DNA of 7,111 nt from DASZZY01 sp036260395 (GTDB lineage: Bacteria; Actinomycetota; UBA4738; CALAEC01): positions 1-7,111 of the forward strand of contig DASZZY010000025.1 in NCBI GenBank assembly GCA_036260395.1, given 5' to 3'. Made by a program: the position numbers and the translations under genes. How positions within the stretch are numbered: position 1 is the stretch's first letter; every line of letters begins with the position of its first letter. Of the stretch, positions 1-6,242 are shown piece after piece. The notes under the pieces are model-generated. The model saw only the letters and a list, made by a program, of their open reading frames with translations. It did not search any database and was not told where the DNA came from.

Positions 1-1
1 C

Positions 2-1414
2 TCCGGAGGCCGGGCCTCCGGCGCCGCGGCCGCCGAGGCCGCGGCCGAGCCCGCCACGCGGGCCGCCCCACCGAAGGAGAAGAAACCGTCCCGGGCCGCT
101 CCGACGCGGACGGCCCGCACCGGCCGGCGGCCGACCCAGGATCGCCGGCGGCGACCGGTGGCCGTCGAGCGGCGGACCGAGAAGACCATGCTCATCAGCG
201 AGCACCACGGCCGCCTCCAGATCGTCGTCCTCGAGGGGCGTGACCTCGTCGAGCACTACGTGAGCCGCACGGGCGCCACCTCGATGGCCGGGAACATCTA
301 CCTCGGCCGGGTGCAGAACGTGCTCCCCGGGATGGAGGCCGCGTTCGTGGACGTGGGCCGCGGGCGGAACGCGGTCCTGTACGCCGGCGAGGTCTCCTAC
401 GACGAGGAGGTCGACGCGTCGGAGCGCCGGATCGAGGCCGTGCTGAAGCCCGGGCAGTCGGTGATGGTCCAGGTCACCAAGGACCCCATGAAGGGCAAGG
501 GGGCCCGGCTGACGGCCCAGATCAGCCTGCCCGGCCGGTACCTGGTGTACGTGCCCGACGGCGGCGCGTCGGGGATCAGCCGCCGGCTGTCAGATGCGGA
601 CCGCGAGCGCCTCCGGAAGATCATCAAGCGGATCCGGCCGTCCGAGGCGGGCGTCATCGTCCGGACGGCCGCCGAGAGCGCCTCGGAGGAGGAGCTGGAG
701 GCCGACCTCGAGCGGCTGAAGCGGATGTGGGATTCCATCAAGCGGAAGTCCCGGCGCAGCCGGGCGCCGAAGCTTCTCTACGAGGAGCCCGAGCTGGTGG
801 AGCGGGTCGTCCGCGACGTCTTCTCCCCGGCCGAGTTCAAGGCGATCGTCACGGATTCCCGGGACGTCTACGAAGGGGTCACCGCCTACCTCCGCGACGT
901 GGATCCCGACGTCCTCGATCGGGTGAGGCTCCACGACGACGAGCTGGCGCTGTTCGAGGCGTTCCACGTGGCCGAGCAGATCCACAAGGCGTTGGAGCGC
1001 AAGGTGTGGCTTCCGTCCGGCGGCTACGTGGTGATGGACCGGACCGAGGCCATGACGGTCATCGACGTCAACACCGGGAAGGCCGTGGGCAAGACGAACC
1101 TGGAGCAGACCGTGACGGCCACCAACCTCGAGGCCGCCAGGGAGATCCCCCGCCAGCTCCGTCTCCGTGACATCGGGGGGATCATCGTCATCGACTTCAT
1201 CGACATGATGTTCCAGTCCAACCGCGACAAGGTCATCCAGACGCTCCGCGAGGAGCTGGCCCACGACAAGACCAAGTCGCAGGTCTTCGACATCACGCCG
1301 CTCGGCCTCCTGGAGATGACCCGGAAGAAGGTCTCGGCGGGGCTGCTGGAGGCCTTCTCCGAGCCCTGCCCGACCTGCGAGGGCCGGGGTATCTTGCTCA
1401 CCCACGAGACCTGA
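2..1414 (+). CDS. rne: Ribonuclease E/G family endoribonuclease, 5' end cut by window edge
   Basis: Single-strand-specific endoribonuclease for mRNA turnover and rRNA maturation. Numbered from the in-frame GTG at 158, an S1-like RNA-binding region lies at about 45-120 (GNIYLGRVQNVLPGMEAAF) and a 5'-sensor-like stretch at 108-119. The DNase I-like catalytic part carries the two metal-binding aspartates in VIDVNTG (D303) and VIDFIDM (D346). The Zn-link CPTC (C404, C407) comes near the end. The protein stops 11 residues after the second cysteine, so it lacks the long C-terminal scaffold of E. coli RNase E. The frame stays open from 158 back to the window edge. Those 52 codons mostly end in G or C and encode an Ala/Pro/Arg/Lys-rich stretch, and GTG 158 has no Shine-Dalgarno site. 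I therefore read 2-157 as an N-terminal extension, a layout known in actinobacterial RNase E/G. The choice between the names rne and rng is arbitrary here. Family call is very firm; the true start lies outside the window. Confidence 0.96.
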   Translation, partial: SGGRASGAAAAEAAAEPATRAAPPKEKKPSRAAPTRTARTGRRPTQDRRRRPVAVERRTEKTMLISEHHGRLQIVVLEGRDLVEHYVSRTGATSMAGNIYLGRVQNVLPGMEAAFVDVGRGRNAVLYAGEVSYDEEVDASERRIEAVLKPGQSVMVQVTKDPMKGKGARLTAQISLPGRYLVYVPDGGASGISRRLSDADRERLRKIIKRIRPSEAGVIVRTAAESASEEELEADLERLKRMWDSIKRKSRRSRAPKLLYEEPELVERVVRDVFSPAEFKAIVTDSRDVYEGVTAYLRDVDPDVLDRVRLHDDELALFEAFHVAEQIHKALERKVWLPSGGYVVMDRTEAMTVIDVNTGKAVGKTNLEQTVTATNLEAAREIPRQLRLRDIGGIIVIDFIDMMFQSNRDKVIQTLREELAHDKTKSQVFDITPLGLLEMTRKKVSAGLLEAFSEPCPTCEGRGILLTHET

Positions 1415-1418
1415 GGAG
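1413..1418 (+). promoter_or_regulatory. Shine-Dalgarno site for rplU, overlapping the RNase stop codon
   Basis: GAGGAG lies 5 nt before the rplU ATG and overlaps the TGA of the RNase E/G gene at 1412-1414. This implies that the two genes share a transcript and may be translationally coupled. It also fixes the L21 start at 1424. Confidence 0.8.
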
Positions 1419-1423
1419 ATCGG

Positions 1424-2023
1424 ATGTACGCGGTGATCAGGGTTGGCGGGAAGCAGGAGCGGGTGAAGGCCGGCGACGTGATCGAGGTCGAGTTCATGCA
1501 CGTCGACCCGGGCTCGGCCGTCGAGTTCCAGCCGGTGGTGGTGATGGACGACGAGGGCCGGGCGCACCACGGGAAGGACCTCCAGCGGGCCAAGGTGGTG
1601 GCCAAGCTCCTGGGCGACAAGAAGGGCGACAAGGTCAAGGTCTTCAAGTACCGGCCCAAGAGCGGGTACCGTCGGACGCAGGGCCACCGGCAGATGCTGA
1701 CGCTGTTGGAGATCGAGGAGGTGGCGCTCGACGCGGAGCGGGTGGCCCGGAAGCCCGAGCCCGCGGCAGAGGCCGCCGAGGAGGCCGCGGCGAAGAAGCC
1801 CGCCGCGAAGAAGCCCACCGCCAAGAAGCCCACCGCGAAGAAGCCGGCAGCCAAGAAGCCGGCAGCCAAGAAGCCGGCGGCCAAGAAGCCGGCGGCCAAG
1901 CCCGCCGGGGAACGGGCGGCCAAGAGATCCGCAGCGGCCGGGAAGGCCACGTCCGAGCCCAGCTCGGGGGGTGCCGGCGAGGCGGCGGCGCCCGAGGAGC
2001 CGGCCGCCGACGACGGCGCGTAG
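1424..2023 (+). CDS. rplU: 50S ribosomal protein L21 with long Lys/Ala/Pro-rich C-terminal tail
   Basis: Large-subunit ribosomal protein that binds 23S rRNA. The normal L21 fold fills residues 1 to about 103: it begins MYAVIRVGGKQ, typical of the family, and carries the conserved basic segment YRPKSGYRRTQGHRQ at 77-91. E. coli L21 is about 103 residues, whereas this protein has 199. The additional ~96 residues contain an acidic Ala/Glu linker (about 111-123), seven AAKKP/TAKKP units plus a truncated one (122-160), and an Ala/Gly/Glu-rich end. The tail resembles the basic repeats of histone H1-like bacterial proteins, which is a resemblance of composition only. Codon third positions stay G/C-rich across the tail with no frame break, so it is probably translated. 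The gene starts 9 bp after the RNase stop, with a good Shine-Dalgarno site. Identity is very firm; the role of the tail is unknown. Confidence 0.97.
   Translation: MYAVIRVGGKQERVKAGDVIEVEFMHVDPGSAVEFQPVVVMDDEGRAHHGKDLQRAKVVAKLLGDKKGDKVKVFKYRPKSGYRRTQGHRQMLTLLEIEEVALDAERVARKPEPAAEAAEEAAAKKPAAKKPTAKKPTAKKPAAKKPAAKKPAAKKPAAKPAGERAAKRSAAAGKATSEPSSGGAGEAAAPEEPAADDGA
1787..1903 (+). repeat. 15-bp tandem repeat encoding AAKKP units inside rplU
   Basis: Seven in-frame 15-bp units (1787-1891) and a 12-bp partial unit (1892-1903) encode AAKKP or TAKKP. The first units differ at synonymous and Ala/Thr positions. The later ones are nearly clonal: the 15 bp at 1844-1858 and at 1859-1873 are identical (CCG GCA GCC AAG AAG), and 1874-1888 differs at one base. 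This pattern suggests recent growth by replication slippage, so copy number may vary between strains. Confidence 0.92.
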
Positions 2024-2032
2024 GGCGGCCTC

Positions 2033-2041
2033 TGCTACCCT
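2033..2041 (+). promoter_or_regulatory. Extended -10 promoter element before rpmA
   Basis: TGC followed by TACCCT (2036-2041) fits an extended -10 (TGn-TAnnnT). Nine bases separate it from the rpmA ATG, so a transcript from it would begin 2-3 nt before the start codon or close to it. I see no TTGACA-like -35 at 16-18 bp upstream, and no Shine-Dalgarno site before rpmA. Read by eye; the start site is inferred. Confidence 0.5.
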
Positions 2042-2050
2042 GGTTCCGTC

Positions 2051-2302
2051 ATGGCACACAAGAAGGGCGCGGCGGCATCCCGCAACGGGCGTGACAGCGA
2101 GTCGAAGCGGCTCGGCGTGAAGGCCTTCGGTGGCCAGCCGGTCAAGGCCGGCTCGATCATCGTCCGCCAGCGGGGCACGAAGATCCACCCCGGCATGGGG
2201 GTGCGCCGGGGAGGGGACGACACCCTGTTCGCCCTCCAGCCCGGGACCGTTCGTTTCCACTCGTCGAACGGGCGGAAGCTGGTCTCGGTCGACCCTTCCT
2301 AG
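2051..2302 (+). CDS. rpmA: 50S ribosomal protein L27
   Basis: Large-subunit protein whose N-terminal arm reaches the peptidyl-transferase centre. The 83-residue product has normal family length, begins MAHKKGAAASRNGRDS and contains the L27 signature GSIIVRQRGTKIHPG at about 34-48. It starts directly at the mature MAHKKG sequence, so it lacks the cleaved leader found in Firmicutes L27. It follows rplU by 27 bp, the usual order. No Shine-Dalgarno site precedes the ATG; an extended -10 lies there instead, so rpmA may be transcribed on its own as well as by read-through from rplU. Identity and start are firm. Confidence 0.97.
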   Translation: MAHKKGAAASRNGRDSESKRLGVKAFGGQPVKAGSIIVRQRGTKIHPGMGVRRGGDDTLFALQPGTVRFHSSNGRKLVSVDPS

Positions 2303-2346
2303 CGGTCCGGCCCGGCCTTCCCGCGGCGCTCCTCTCCCAACCAGCG

Positions 2347-2352
2347 TAGACT
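2347..2352 (+). promoter_or_regulatory. -10 element for the 63-aa gene, leaderless spacing
   Basis: TAGACT fits the TAnnnT pattern and ends 6 nt before the ATG at 2359. Transcription from it would start at or next to the A of the ATG. There is no Shine-Dalgarno site in the preceding 20 bases and no recognisable -35. The 56-bp gap from rpmA (2303-2358) otherwise shows nothing, and no clear terminator stem. Confidence 0.5.
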
Positions 2353-2358
2353 GGTCGC

Positions 2359-2550
2359 ATGATCATCCCCGTCTACCGCACCGAGGGCGGGCTCATCCTG
2401 CGGGTGATCGAAGCGGCGGACGGAGGACTGAAGGTCGAGAGGCTGGCCGACGGCGAATGGGTCGCGGGCCGTATCGGCATGGCGGGTCTCAGGCTGTCGC
2501 CCACCACGAAGAAGCTCAGCCCGCAGCAAGCCGCGCTCCTTCCCGACTGA
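2359..2550 (+). CDS. Small uncharacterised protein, 63 aa, between rpmA and obgE
   Basis: I do not recognise this protein. Evidence that it is real: its codon third positions are mostly G or C like its neighbours, a leaderless-type -10 is placed exactly at its ATG, and it fills the only space between rpmA and obgE. The product begins MIIPVYRTEGG. Residues 1-46 alternate hydrophobic and charged residues in a way that suggests a small beta-rich fold (GGLILRVIEA, GLKVERLADGEW, GRIGMAGLRL). A Pro/Gln/Lys-rich tail follows from about 47. It has no cysteine, signal peptide or membrane segment, and roughly balanced charge (8 basic, 7 acidic residues). The position suggests a cytoplasmic role near ribosome assembly, but that is association only. 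Some risk remains that it is a chance ORF, since stop codons are rare in such G+C-rich DNA. Confidence 0.62.
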   Translation: MIIPVYRTEGGLILRVIEAADGGLKVERLADGEWVAGRIGMAGLRLSPTTKKLSPQQAALLPD

Positions 2551-2569
2551 GGCCCGAGCCGCCCGAACC

Positions 2570-2575
2570 TATACT
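2570..2575 (+). promoter_or_regulatory. -10 element upstream of obgE
   Basis: TATACT is a near-consensus -10 in otherwise G+C-rich DNA. Fourteen bases separate it from the obgE ATG, which predicts a leader of about 7-8 nt. A weak CGGGG at 2579-2583 is the only Shine-Dalgarno-like sequence. No clear -35 is visible. It would drive obgE-proB-proA. Confidence 0.6.
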
Positions 2576-2589
2576 CGCCGGGGTCGCCC

Positions 2590-3840
2590 ATGGCGTTCGT
2601 CGACGAGGCCGTCATCTTCGTCCAGGGGGGCCGCGGCGGCGACGGCGCGGCCTCGTTCCACCGCGAGAAGTACCGGCCCAAGGGAGGGCCGGACGGCGGG
2701 GACGGCGGACGGGGCGGCGACGTGGTGCTGGAGGTCTCGCGCGACGTCTTCGACCTGTCCGCCGTGGCCCGCAACCCCCACTACCGGGCCGACGCCGGCG
2801 GGCGCGGGCAGGGGGACCGCCGACACGGCCGCGACGGCGCCGACCTGGTGATCCCCGTTCCGGACGGGACCGTGGCGTCGGAGGAGCGGGGGCTGGTCGC
2901 CGACCTGGTGGGGGGCGGCGCCCGGGCGGTCGTGGCCCGCGGCGGCCGCGGCGGTCGTGGGAACGCCGCGCTGGCCTCCCCCCGCAACCGCGCCCCCCGG
3001 ACCGCGGAGCGGGGCGAGGATGGCGAGGAGCACGAGATCCGGCTCGAGCTGCGGCTGGTGGCGGACGTGGGGCTGGTCGGGCTGCCGAACGCCGGCAAGT
3101 CGACGCTGCTGTCCCGGCTCTCCGCGGCCCGGCCCAAGGTGGCCGATTACCCGTTCACGACCCTGGCCCCGAACCTGGGCGTGGCCGAGGACGGCGAGCG
3201 CCGGTTCCTCGTCGCCGACGTCCCCGGCCTGGTCGAGGACGCCCACCGCGGCAAGGGCCTCGGCGACCGGTTCCTGCGGCACGTCTCGAGGTGCCGGGTC
3301 CTGTCCTTCGTCGTGGATCTGGCCTCCGAGGATCCCGTCGCGGACCTGGCCACCGTCCGCCGGGAGGTCGAGGCCTACGATCCCGAGCTGGCGTCCCGGC
3401 CCTGGATGGTGGTGGCCACCAAGGCGGACCTCGTCGATCCCGACGAGGCGGCGCGGCGCGCCGCGGCGCTGGAAGACGTCGAGGACACCGTCGTGGTCTC
3501 CGGGGCCACCGGCGAGGGGATCCCGGACCTGGCCCGGCGGCTCGCCGAGCTGGAGGCCTCGGCGCCGCTGGTGGCCCGGGAGGCTCGCGTCGTGCTTCGG
3601 CCGGGACGCGAGCCGTTCACGGTCCGCCAGGCCGGCGAGCGGTTCGAGGTCCGGGGCCCCGCCGTCGAGCGCTGGGTCTCCGAGACCGACCTCGACGATC
3701 CCCGGCAGGTGGCCCGTCTCCAGGACCGGCTCAAGCGGGCGGGCGTCGAGCGGCGCCTGGCCGAGGTGGGGGCCCGGCGGGGCGACGAGGTAACGATCGC
3801 CGGCCGGGCGTTCCGGTTCCTCCCGGAGGACGACGGATGA
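2590..3840 (+). CDS. obgE: Obg family GTPase (ribosome assembly, CgtA/ObgE)
   Basis: Essential GTPase that binds the 50S subunit during assembly and links growth to nucleotide levels. The 416-residue product has all three Obg domains: a glycine-rich Obg fold at 1 to about 157 (QGGRGGDG, GGPDGGDGGRGGD), the G domain at about 158-325, and a C-terminal OCT domain at about 335-412. GTPase motifs are G1 GLPNAGKST (164-172), the switch I region YPFTTLAPNLG (187-197), G3 DVPG (210-213), G4 TKAD (277-280) and G5 SGATG (304-308). G4 has threonine where the classical motif is NKxD; I read this as a tolerated variant. The OCT domain is common in Gram-positive Obg proteins and absent from E. coli ObgE. 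The start is fixed by MAFVDEAVIFVQGG, typical of the family. Its stop overlaps the proB start by 4 bp, so the two are likely cotranslated. Identity is very firm. Confidence 0.97.
   Translation: MAFVDEAVIFVQGGRGGDGAASFHREKYRPKGGPDGGDGGRGGDVVLEVSRDVFDLSAVARNPHYRADAGGRGQGDRRHGRDGADLVIPVPDGTVASEERGLVADLVGGGARAVVARGGRGGRGNAALASPRNRAPRTAERGEDGEEHEIRLELRLVADVGLVGLPNAGKSTLLSRLSAARPKVADYPFTTLAPNLGVAEDGERRFLVADVPGLVEDAHRGKGLGDRFLRHVSRCRVLSFVVDLASEDPVADLATVRREVEAYDPELASRPWMVVATKADLVDPDEAARRAAALEDVEDTVVVSGATGEGIPDLARRLAELEASAPLVAREARVVLRPGREPFTVRQAGERFEVRGPAVERWVSETDLDDPRQVARLQDRLKRAGVERRLAEVGARRGDEVTIAGRAFRFLPEDDG
3825..3830 (+). promoter_or_regulatory. Shine-Dalgarno site for proB
   Basis: GGAGGA inside the last codons of obgE, 6 nt before the ATG at 3837. 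It decides the proB start, because the same reading frame stays open far upstream through the obgE region. Confidence 0.82.
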
Positions 3841-4943
3841 CCCGCCCGCTCGCCGAGGTCCGGCGGCTGGTGGTGAAGGTGGGGTCCTCGAGCCTGGTCG
3901 ACGACGCCGGCGTGGCCTCGCGGCCCCGGCTGGCGAAGGTCGTCCGCGACGTGGCCGGCGTGCTCGAGCGGCGCTCCTGCGTGCTGGTCTCCTCCGGGGC
4001 CATCGCCTCGGGGCTGGAGTCCCTGGGGCTGTCCCGCCGGCCTCGCGACATGCCGTCGCTCCAGGCGGCGGCGGCCGTCGGCCAGGGCCGGCTCATGGCC
4101 GAGTACGCGCGCCTGTTCGCCCGGCGGGGGGTCGTCGCGGCGCAGGTGCTGCTGACCCAGGACGATTTCGTCCGGCGCCGCCACTACGTGAACGCCCGCA
4201 ACACCCTGGAGCGCCTGCTGCGAGCGGGGGCGGTGCCCGTGGTCAACGAGAACGACACCGTGGCCACCGCCGAGATCACGTTCGGGGACAACGACCGGCT
4301 GGCCGCACTGGTGGCCGCCATGATCGGGGCCGACCTGTTGATCCTGCTCTCCGACGTCGACGGCATCTACACGAGCGACCCGCGCCGGGGCCGGGCCCGC
4401 CTGCTGGCCGAGGTGACCGACCCGCTCGCCGTCCGGGCCACCGGGCCGGGGACCGGGGCGGCCAAGGGAGGGATGGCCAGCAAGCTCGAGGCCGCGGGGG
4501 TGGCCACGGCGGCGGGCGTGGGGGTCGTGGTGGCCGGCGCCTCTCGCCGCGACGTCGTGGCCCGCATCCTGACCGGCGACCCGGTGGGGACCTGGCTCCC
4601 GCCCCGCGGCTCCCGCCGCGGTGCCCGGAAGACCTGGCTGGCGTTCGCCACCGGGGTTCGGGGAAGGATCCTGGTGGACGCAGGCGCGGAGCGCGCGCTC
4701 CGGGAACACGGACGCAGCCTCCTGGCCGCCGGCGTCACCGCGGTCGAGGGGGAGTTCGCGGCCGGCGACCCCGTGGAGATCGCCGGCCCTTCCGGCGCCG
4801 CGTTCGCGCGGGGCATCGCGAACTACTCCAGCGACCATCTGCCGGCGCTGGCCGGGCGCTCCAGCGGGGACCTCGCCTCCGCGCCCGGGGGCCCGTACGA
4901 TGGGGAGGTCGTCCACCGGGACGAGCTGGTGGTGATCGGATGA
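3837..4943 (+). CDS. proB: Glutamate 5-kinase
   Basis: Phosphorylates L-glutamate to gamma-glutamyl phosphate, the first and normally proline-inhibited step of proline synthesis. The 368-residue protein matches the two-domain family. An amino-acid-kinase domain (about 8-255) shows KVGSSSL (14-20), the VSSGAIASG loop (51-59), VNENDTV (136-142), FGDND (149-153) and LSDVDGIYTSD (171-181). A C-terminal PUA domain follows at about 270-362. The glycine-rich loop usually ending GTGGM reads GTGAAKGGMASK here (205-216), so the two residues before GGM are Ala-Lys; this looks like local variation. The frame is open upstream for hundreds of codons, but the start is set by the Shine-Dalgarno site GGAGGA, the 4-bp ATGA overlap with obgE, and the family N-terminus. 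It also overlaps proA by 4 bp. obgE-proB-proA is a common order in Actinomycetota. Identity is very firm. Confidence 0.97.
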   Translation: MTRPLAEVRRLVVKVGSSSLVDDAGVASRPRLAKVVRDVAGVLERRSCVLVSSGAIASGLESLGLSRRPRDMPSLQAAAAVGQGRLMAEYARLFARRGVVAAQVLLTQDDFVRRRHYVNARNTLERLLRAGAVPVVNENDTVATAEITFGDNDRLAALVAAMIGADLLILLSDVDGIYTSDPRRGRARLLAEVTDPLAVRATGPGTGAAKGGMASKLEAAGVATAAGVGVVVAGASRRDVVARILTGDPVGTWLPPRGSRRGARKTWLAFATGVRGRILVDAGAERALREHGRSLLAAGVTAVEGEFAAGDPVEIAGPSGAAFARGIANYSSDHLPALAGRSSGDLASAPGGPYDGEVVHRDELVVIG

Positions 4944-6184
4944 GCGAGCTGGAACGGCTGGCGGGGCCGGCCCGAGCGGCCGCAGGGGTCCTGGCCCGGA
5001 CGCCGTCGGGGCGGAAGCGCGACGCCCTGGTGGCGATGGCCGAGGCGCTGGAGGCCAGGGTGGGGGAGATCCTCCCGCCGAACGCCGAGGACGTACGCGC
5101 CGCCGGGTCGGACGGGGCCTCGGCCGCCGTCGTGGACCGGCTGCGCCTGGACGAGGAGCGCGTCCACGGCATGGCCGACGGCCTCCGCCAGGTGGCCGCC
5201 CTCAAGGACCCGGTCGGCGAGGTCATCGAGGGGTGGACCCTCCCGAACGGTCTCCGCGTCGAGAAGGTCCGCGTCCCCCTCGGGGTCGTGGGGGTGATCT
5301 ACGAGGGGCGCCCGAACGTGACGGCGGATGCGGGGGGGCTCGCCGTCCGGGCTGGGAACGCCGTGCTGCTCCGCGGCTCCCGGGTCGCCGAGCGCTCCAA
5401 CGCCGTCCTGGTCCGGATCCTCCAGGAGGCCGGCGAGGCGGTCGGCCTCCCTCCGGGCACGATCCAGGCCGTCCCCCCCACCCGGGAGAGCGCGGCCGAG
5501 ATGATGCGGGCCCGCGGGCTGATCGACCTCCTGATCCCCCGGGGCGGGAACGACCTCATCCAGACGGTCGTCCGCGAGTCGCAGGTCCCGGTCATCGAGA
5601 CCGGCGTCGGGAACTGCCACGTGTACGTGGACGCCGACGCGGACCTGGAGAAGGCCCTCCGGATCCTGGTGAACGCCAAGGTCCAGCGGCCGGGCGTGTG
5701 CAACGCCGCCGAGAGCTTCCTGGTCCACCGCGCCGTCGCGGACCGCTTCCTCCCGAAGGCGCTGGCCGCGCTCGGCGAGCATGGCGTCGAGATCTACGGC
5801 GACGAGGAGGTCCGGCGTCACGGCGACGGCGTGCGGGCCGCCGGCGAGGAGGAGTACCGGGCGGAGTTCCTGGACCTCAAGATCGCCGGCCGGGTGGTGG
5901 ACTCGCTCGACGACGCGGTCGACCACATCAACACCTACGGCTCGAAGCACACCGAGGCCATCGTCACAGAGGATTACGATGCGGCTCGGCGCTTCGTCGA
6001 CGCCATCGACGCCGCCGCCGTCATGGTCAACGCCTCCACCCGGTTCACCGACGGCGGCGAGTTCGGGATGGGGGCGGAGATCGGGATCTCCACCCAGAAG
6101 CTCCACGCCCGCGGGCCGATGGCCCTGCCCGAGCTCACGACGTACAAGTTCGTGGTGTACGGGAGCGGCCAGGTCCGCGAATAG
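4940..6184 (+). CDS. proA: Glutamate-5-semialdehyde dehydrogenase (gamma-glutamyl phosphate reductase)
   Basis: NADPH-dependent reduction of gamma-glutamyl phosphate to glutamate 5-semialdehyde, the step after ProB. The product of 414 residues has normal length for this aldehyde-dehydrogenase-fold family. The catalytic cysteine is C254 in RPGVCNAAE. The family signature is present at 320-341, where it reads DAVDHINTYGSKHTEAI at its core. Cofactor-binding features include PLGVVGVIYEGRPNV (113-127) and LIPRGG (198-203). The start at 4940 overlaps the proB stop by 4 bp (ATGA), with no strong Shine-Dalgarno site, so translation probably depends on coupling to proB. This suits ProB and ProA, which act on a labile intermediate and benefit from matched amounts. 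No truncation or missing active-site residue is seen. Confidence 0.97.
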   Translation: MSELERLAGPARAAAGVLARTPSGRKRDALVAMAEALEARVGEILPPNAEDVRAAGSDGASAAVVDRLRLDEERVHGMADGLRQVAALKDPVGEVIEGWTLPNGLRVEKVRVPLGVVGVIYEGRPNVTADAGGLAVRAGNAVLLRGSRVAERSNAVLVRILQEAGEAVGLPPGTIQAVPPTRESAAEMMRARGLIDLLIPRGGNDLIQTVVRESQVPVIETGVGNCHVYVDADADLEKALRILVNAKVQRPGVCNAAESFLVHRAVADRFLPKALAALGEHGVEIYGDEEVRRHGDGVRAAGEEEYRAEFLDLKIAGRVVDSLDDAVDHINTYGSKHTEAIVTEDYDAARRFVDAIDAAAVMVNASTRFTDGGEFGMGAEIGISTQKLHARGPMALPELTTYKFVVYGSGQVRE

Positions 6185-6230
6185 CGCGCCGCCCGCCGGC
6201 GAAATCCACGGAATCCCGGGTCGCGCGACC

Positions 6231-6236
6231 TACAAT
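6231..6236 (+). promoter_or_regulatory. -10 element for nadD, leaderless spacing
   Basis: TACAAT differs from TATAAT by one base and ends 6 nt before the nadD ATG, so the predicted transcription start is at the A of the ATG. No Shine-Dalgarno site precedes this ATG. A -35 is not recognisable at 16-18 bp upstream. The 58-bp proA-nadD gap (6185-6242) holds no clear terminator. Confidence 0.65.
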
Positions 6237-6242
6237 CCCCCC

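Noticed and set aside
3..21. Perfect 9-bp inverted repeat (CCGGAGGCC / GGCCTCCGG) around a central G, and a nearby duplicated 10-mer (GCCGCGGCCG at 23-32 and 38-47).
   Set aside because: Lies within the likely coding extension of the RNase; G+C-rich Ala/Glu/Gly codons easily make such palindromes, and no T-run follows to suggest a terminator.
158..160. GTG at 158 as the true start of the RNase gene.
   Set aside because: No Shine-Dalgarno site or -10 precedes it, and the frame upstream is open with coding-like third positions to the window edge. The real start is probably further left.
1787..1903. Short tandem units that could suggest a CRISPR-like or regulatory repeat array.
   Set aside because: Units are 15 bp, in frame, without spacers, and encode AAKKP; it is a protein-coding repeat.
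590..2260. Long minus-strand open frames opposite RNase E/G, rplU and rpmA, including one with a striking LLGGGLL-type repeat.
   Set aside because: The repeat is the complement of the AAKKP-coding array in rplU. The + strand genes have clear family motifs, so these are antisense shadows.
2340..2355. Inverted repeat ACCAG-N6-CTGGT around the TAGACT hexamer, a possible operator.
   Set aside because: Arms of only 5 bp are expected by chance, and no second copy is present near the other promoters.
4449..4484. ProB loop reading GTGAAKGGMASK, at first sight a 3-residue insertion in the usual GTGGM motif.
   Set aside because: Aligned on GGM it is better read as substitution of the two preceding residues in a glycine-rich loop; all other kinase motifs are intact.
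2130..4943. A very long + strand open frame (938 codons) running through rpmA, obgE and proB.
   Set aside because: Only its 3' part from 3837 is real (proB). The upstream part is an Arg/Pro/Gly-rich shadow of obgE, produced by the lack of stop codons in G+C-rich DNA.
4823..6106. 427-codon minus-strand open frame opposite proA.
   Set aside because: His/Asp/Leu/Gly-rich shadow of the well-supported proA gene; no recognisable motif or start signal.
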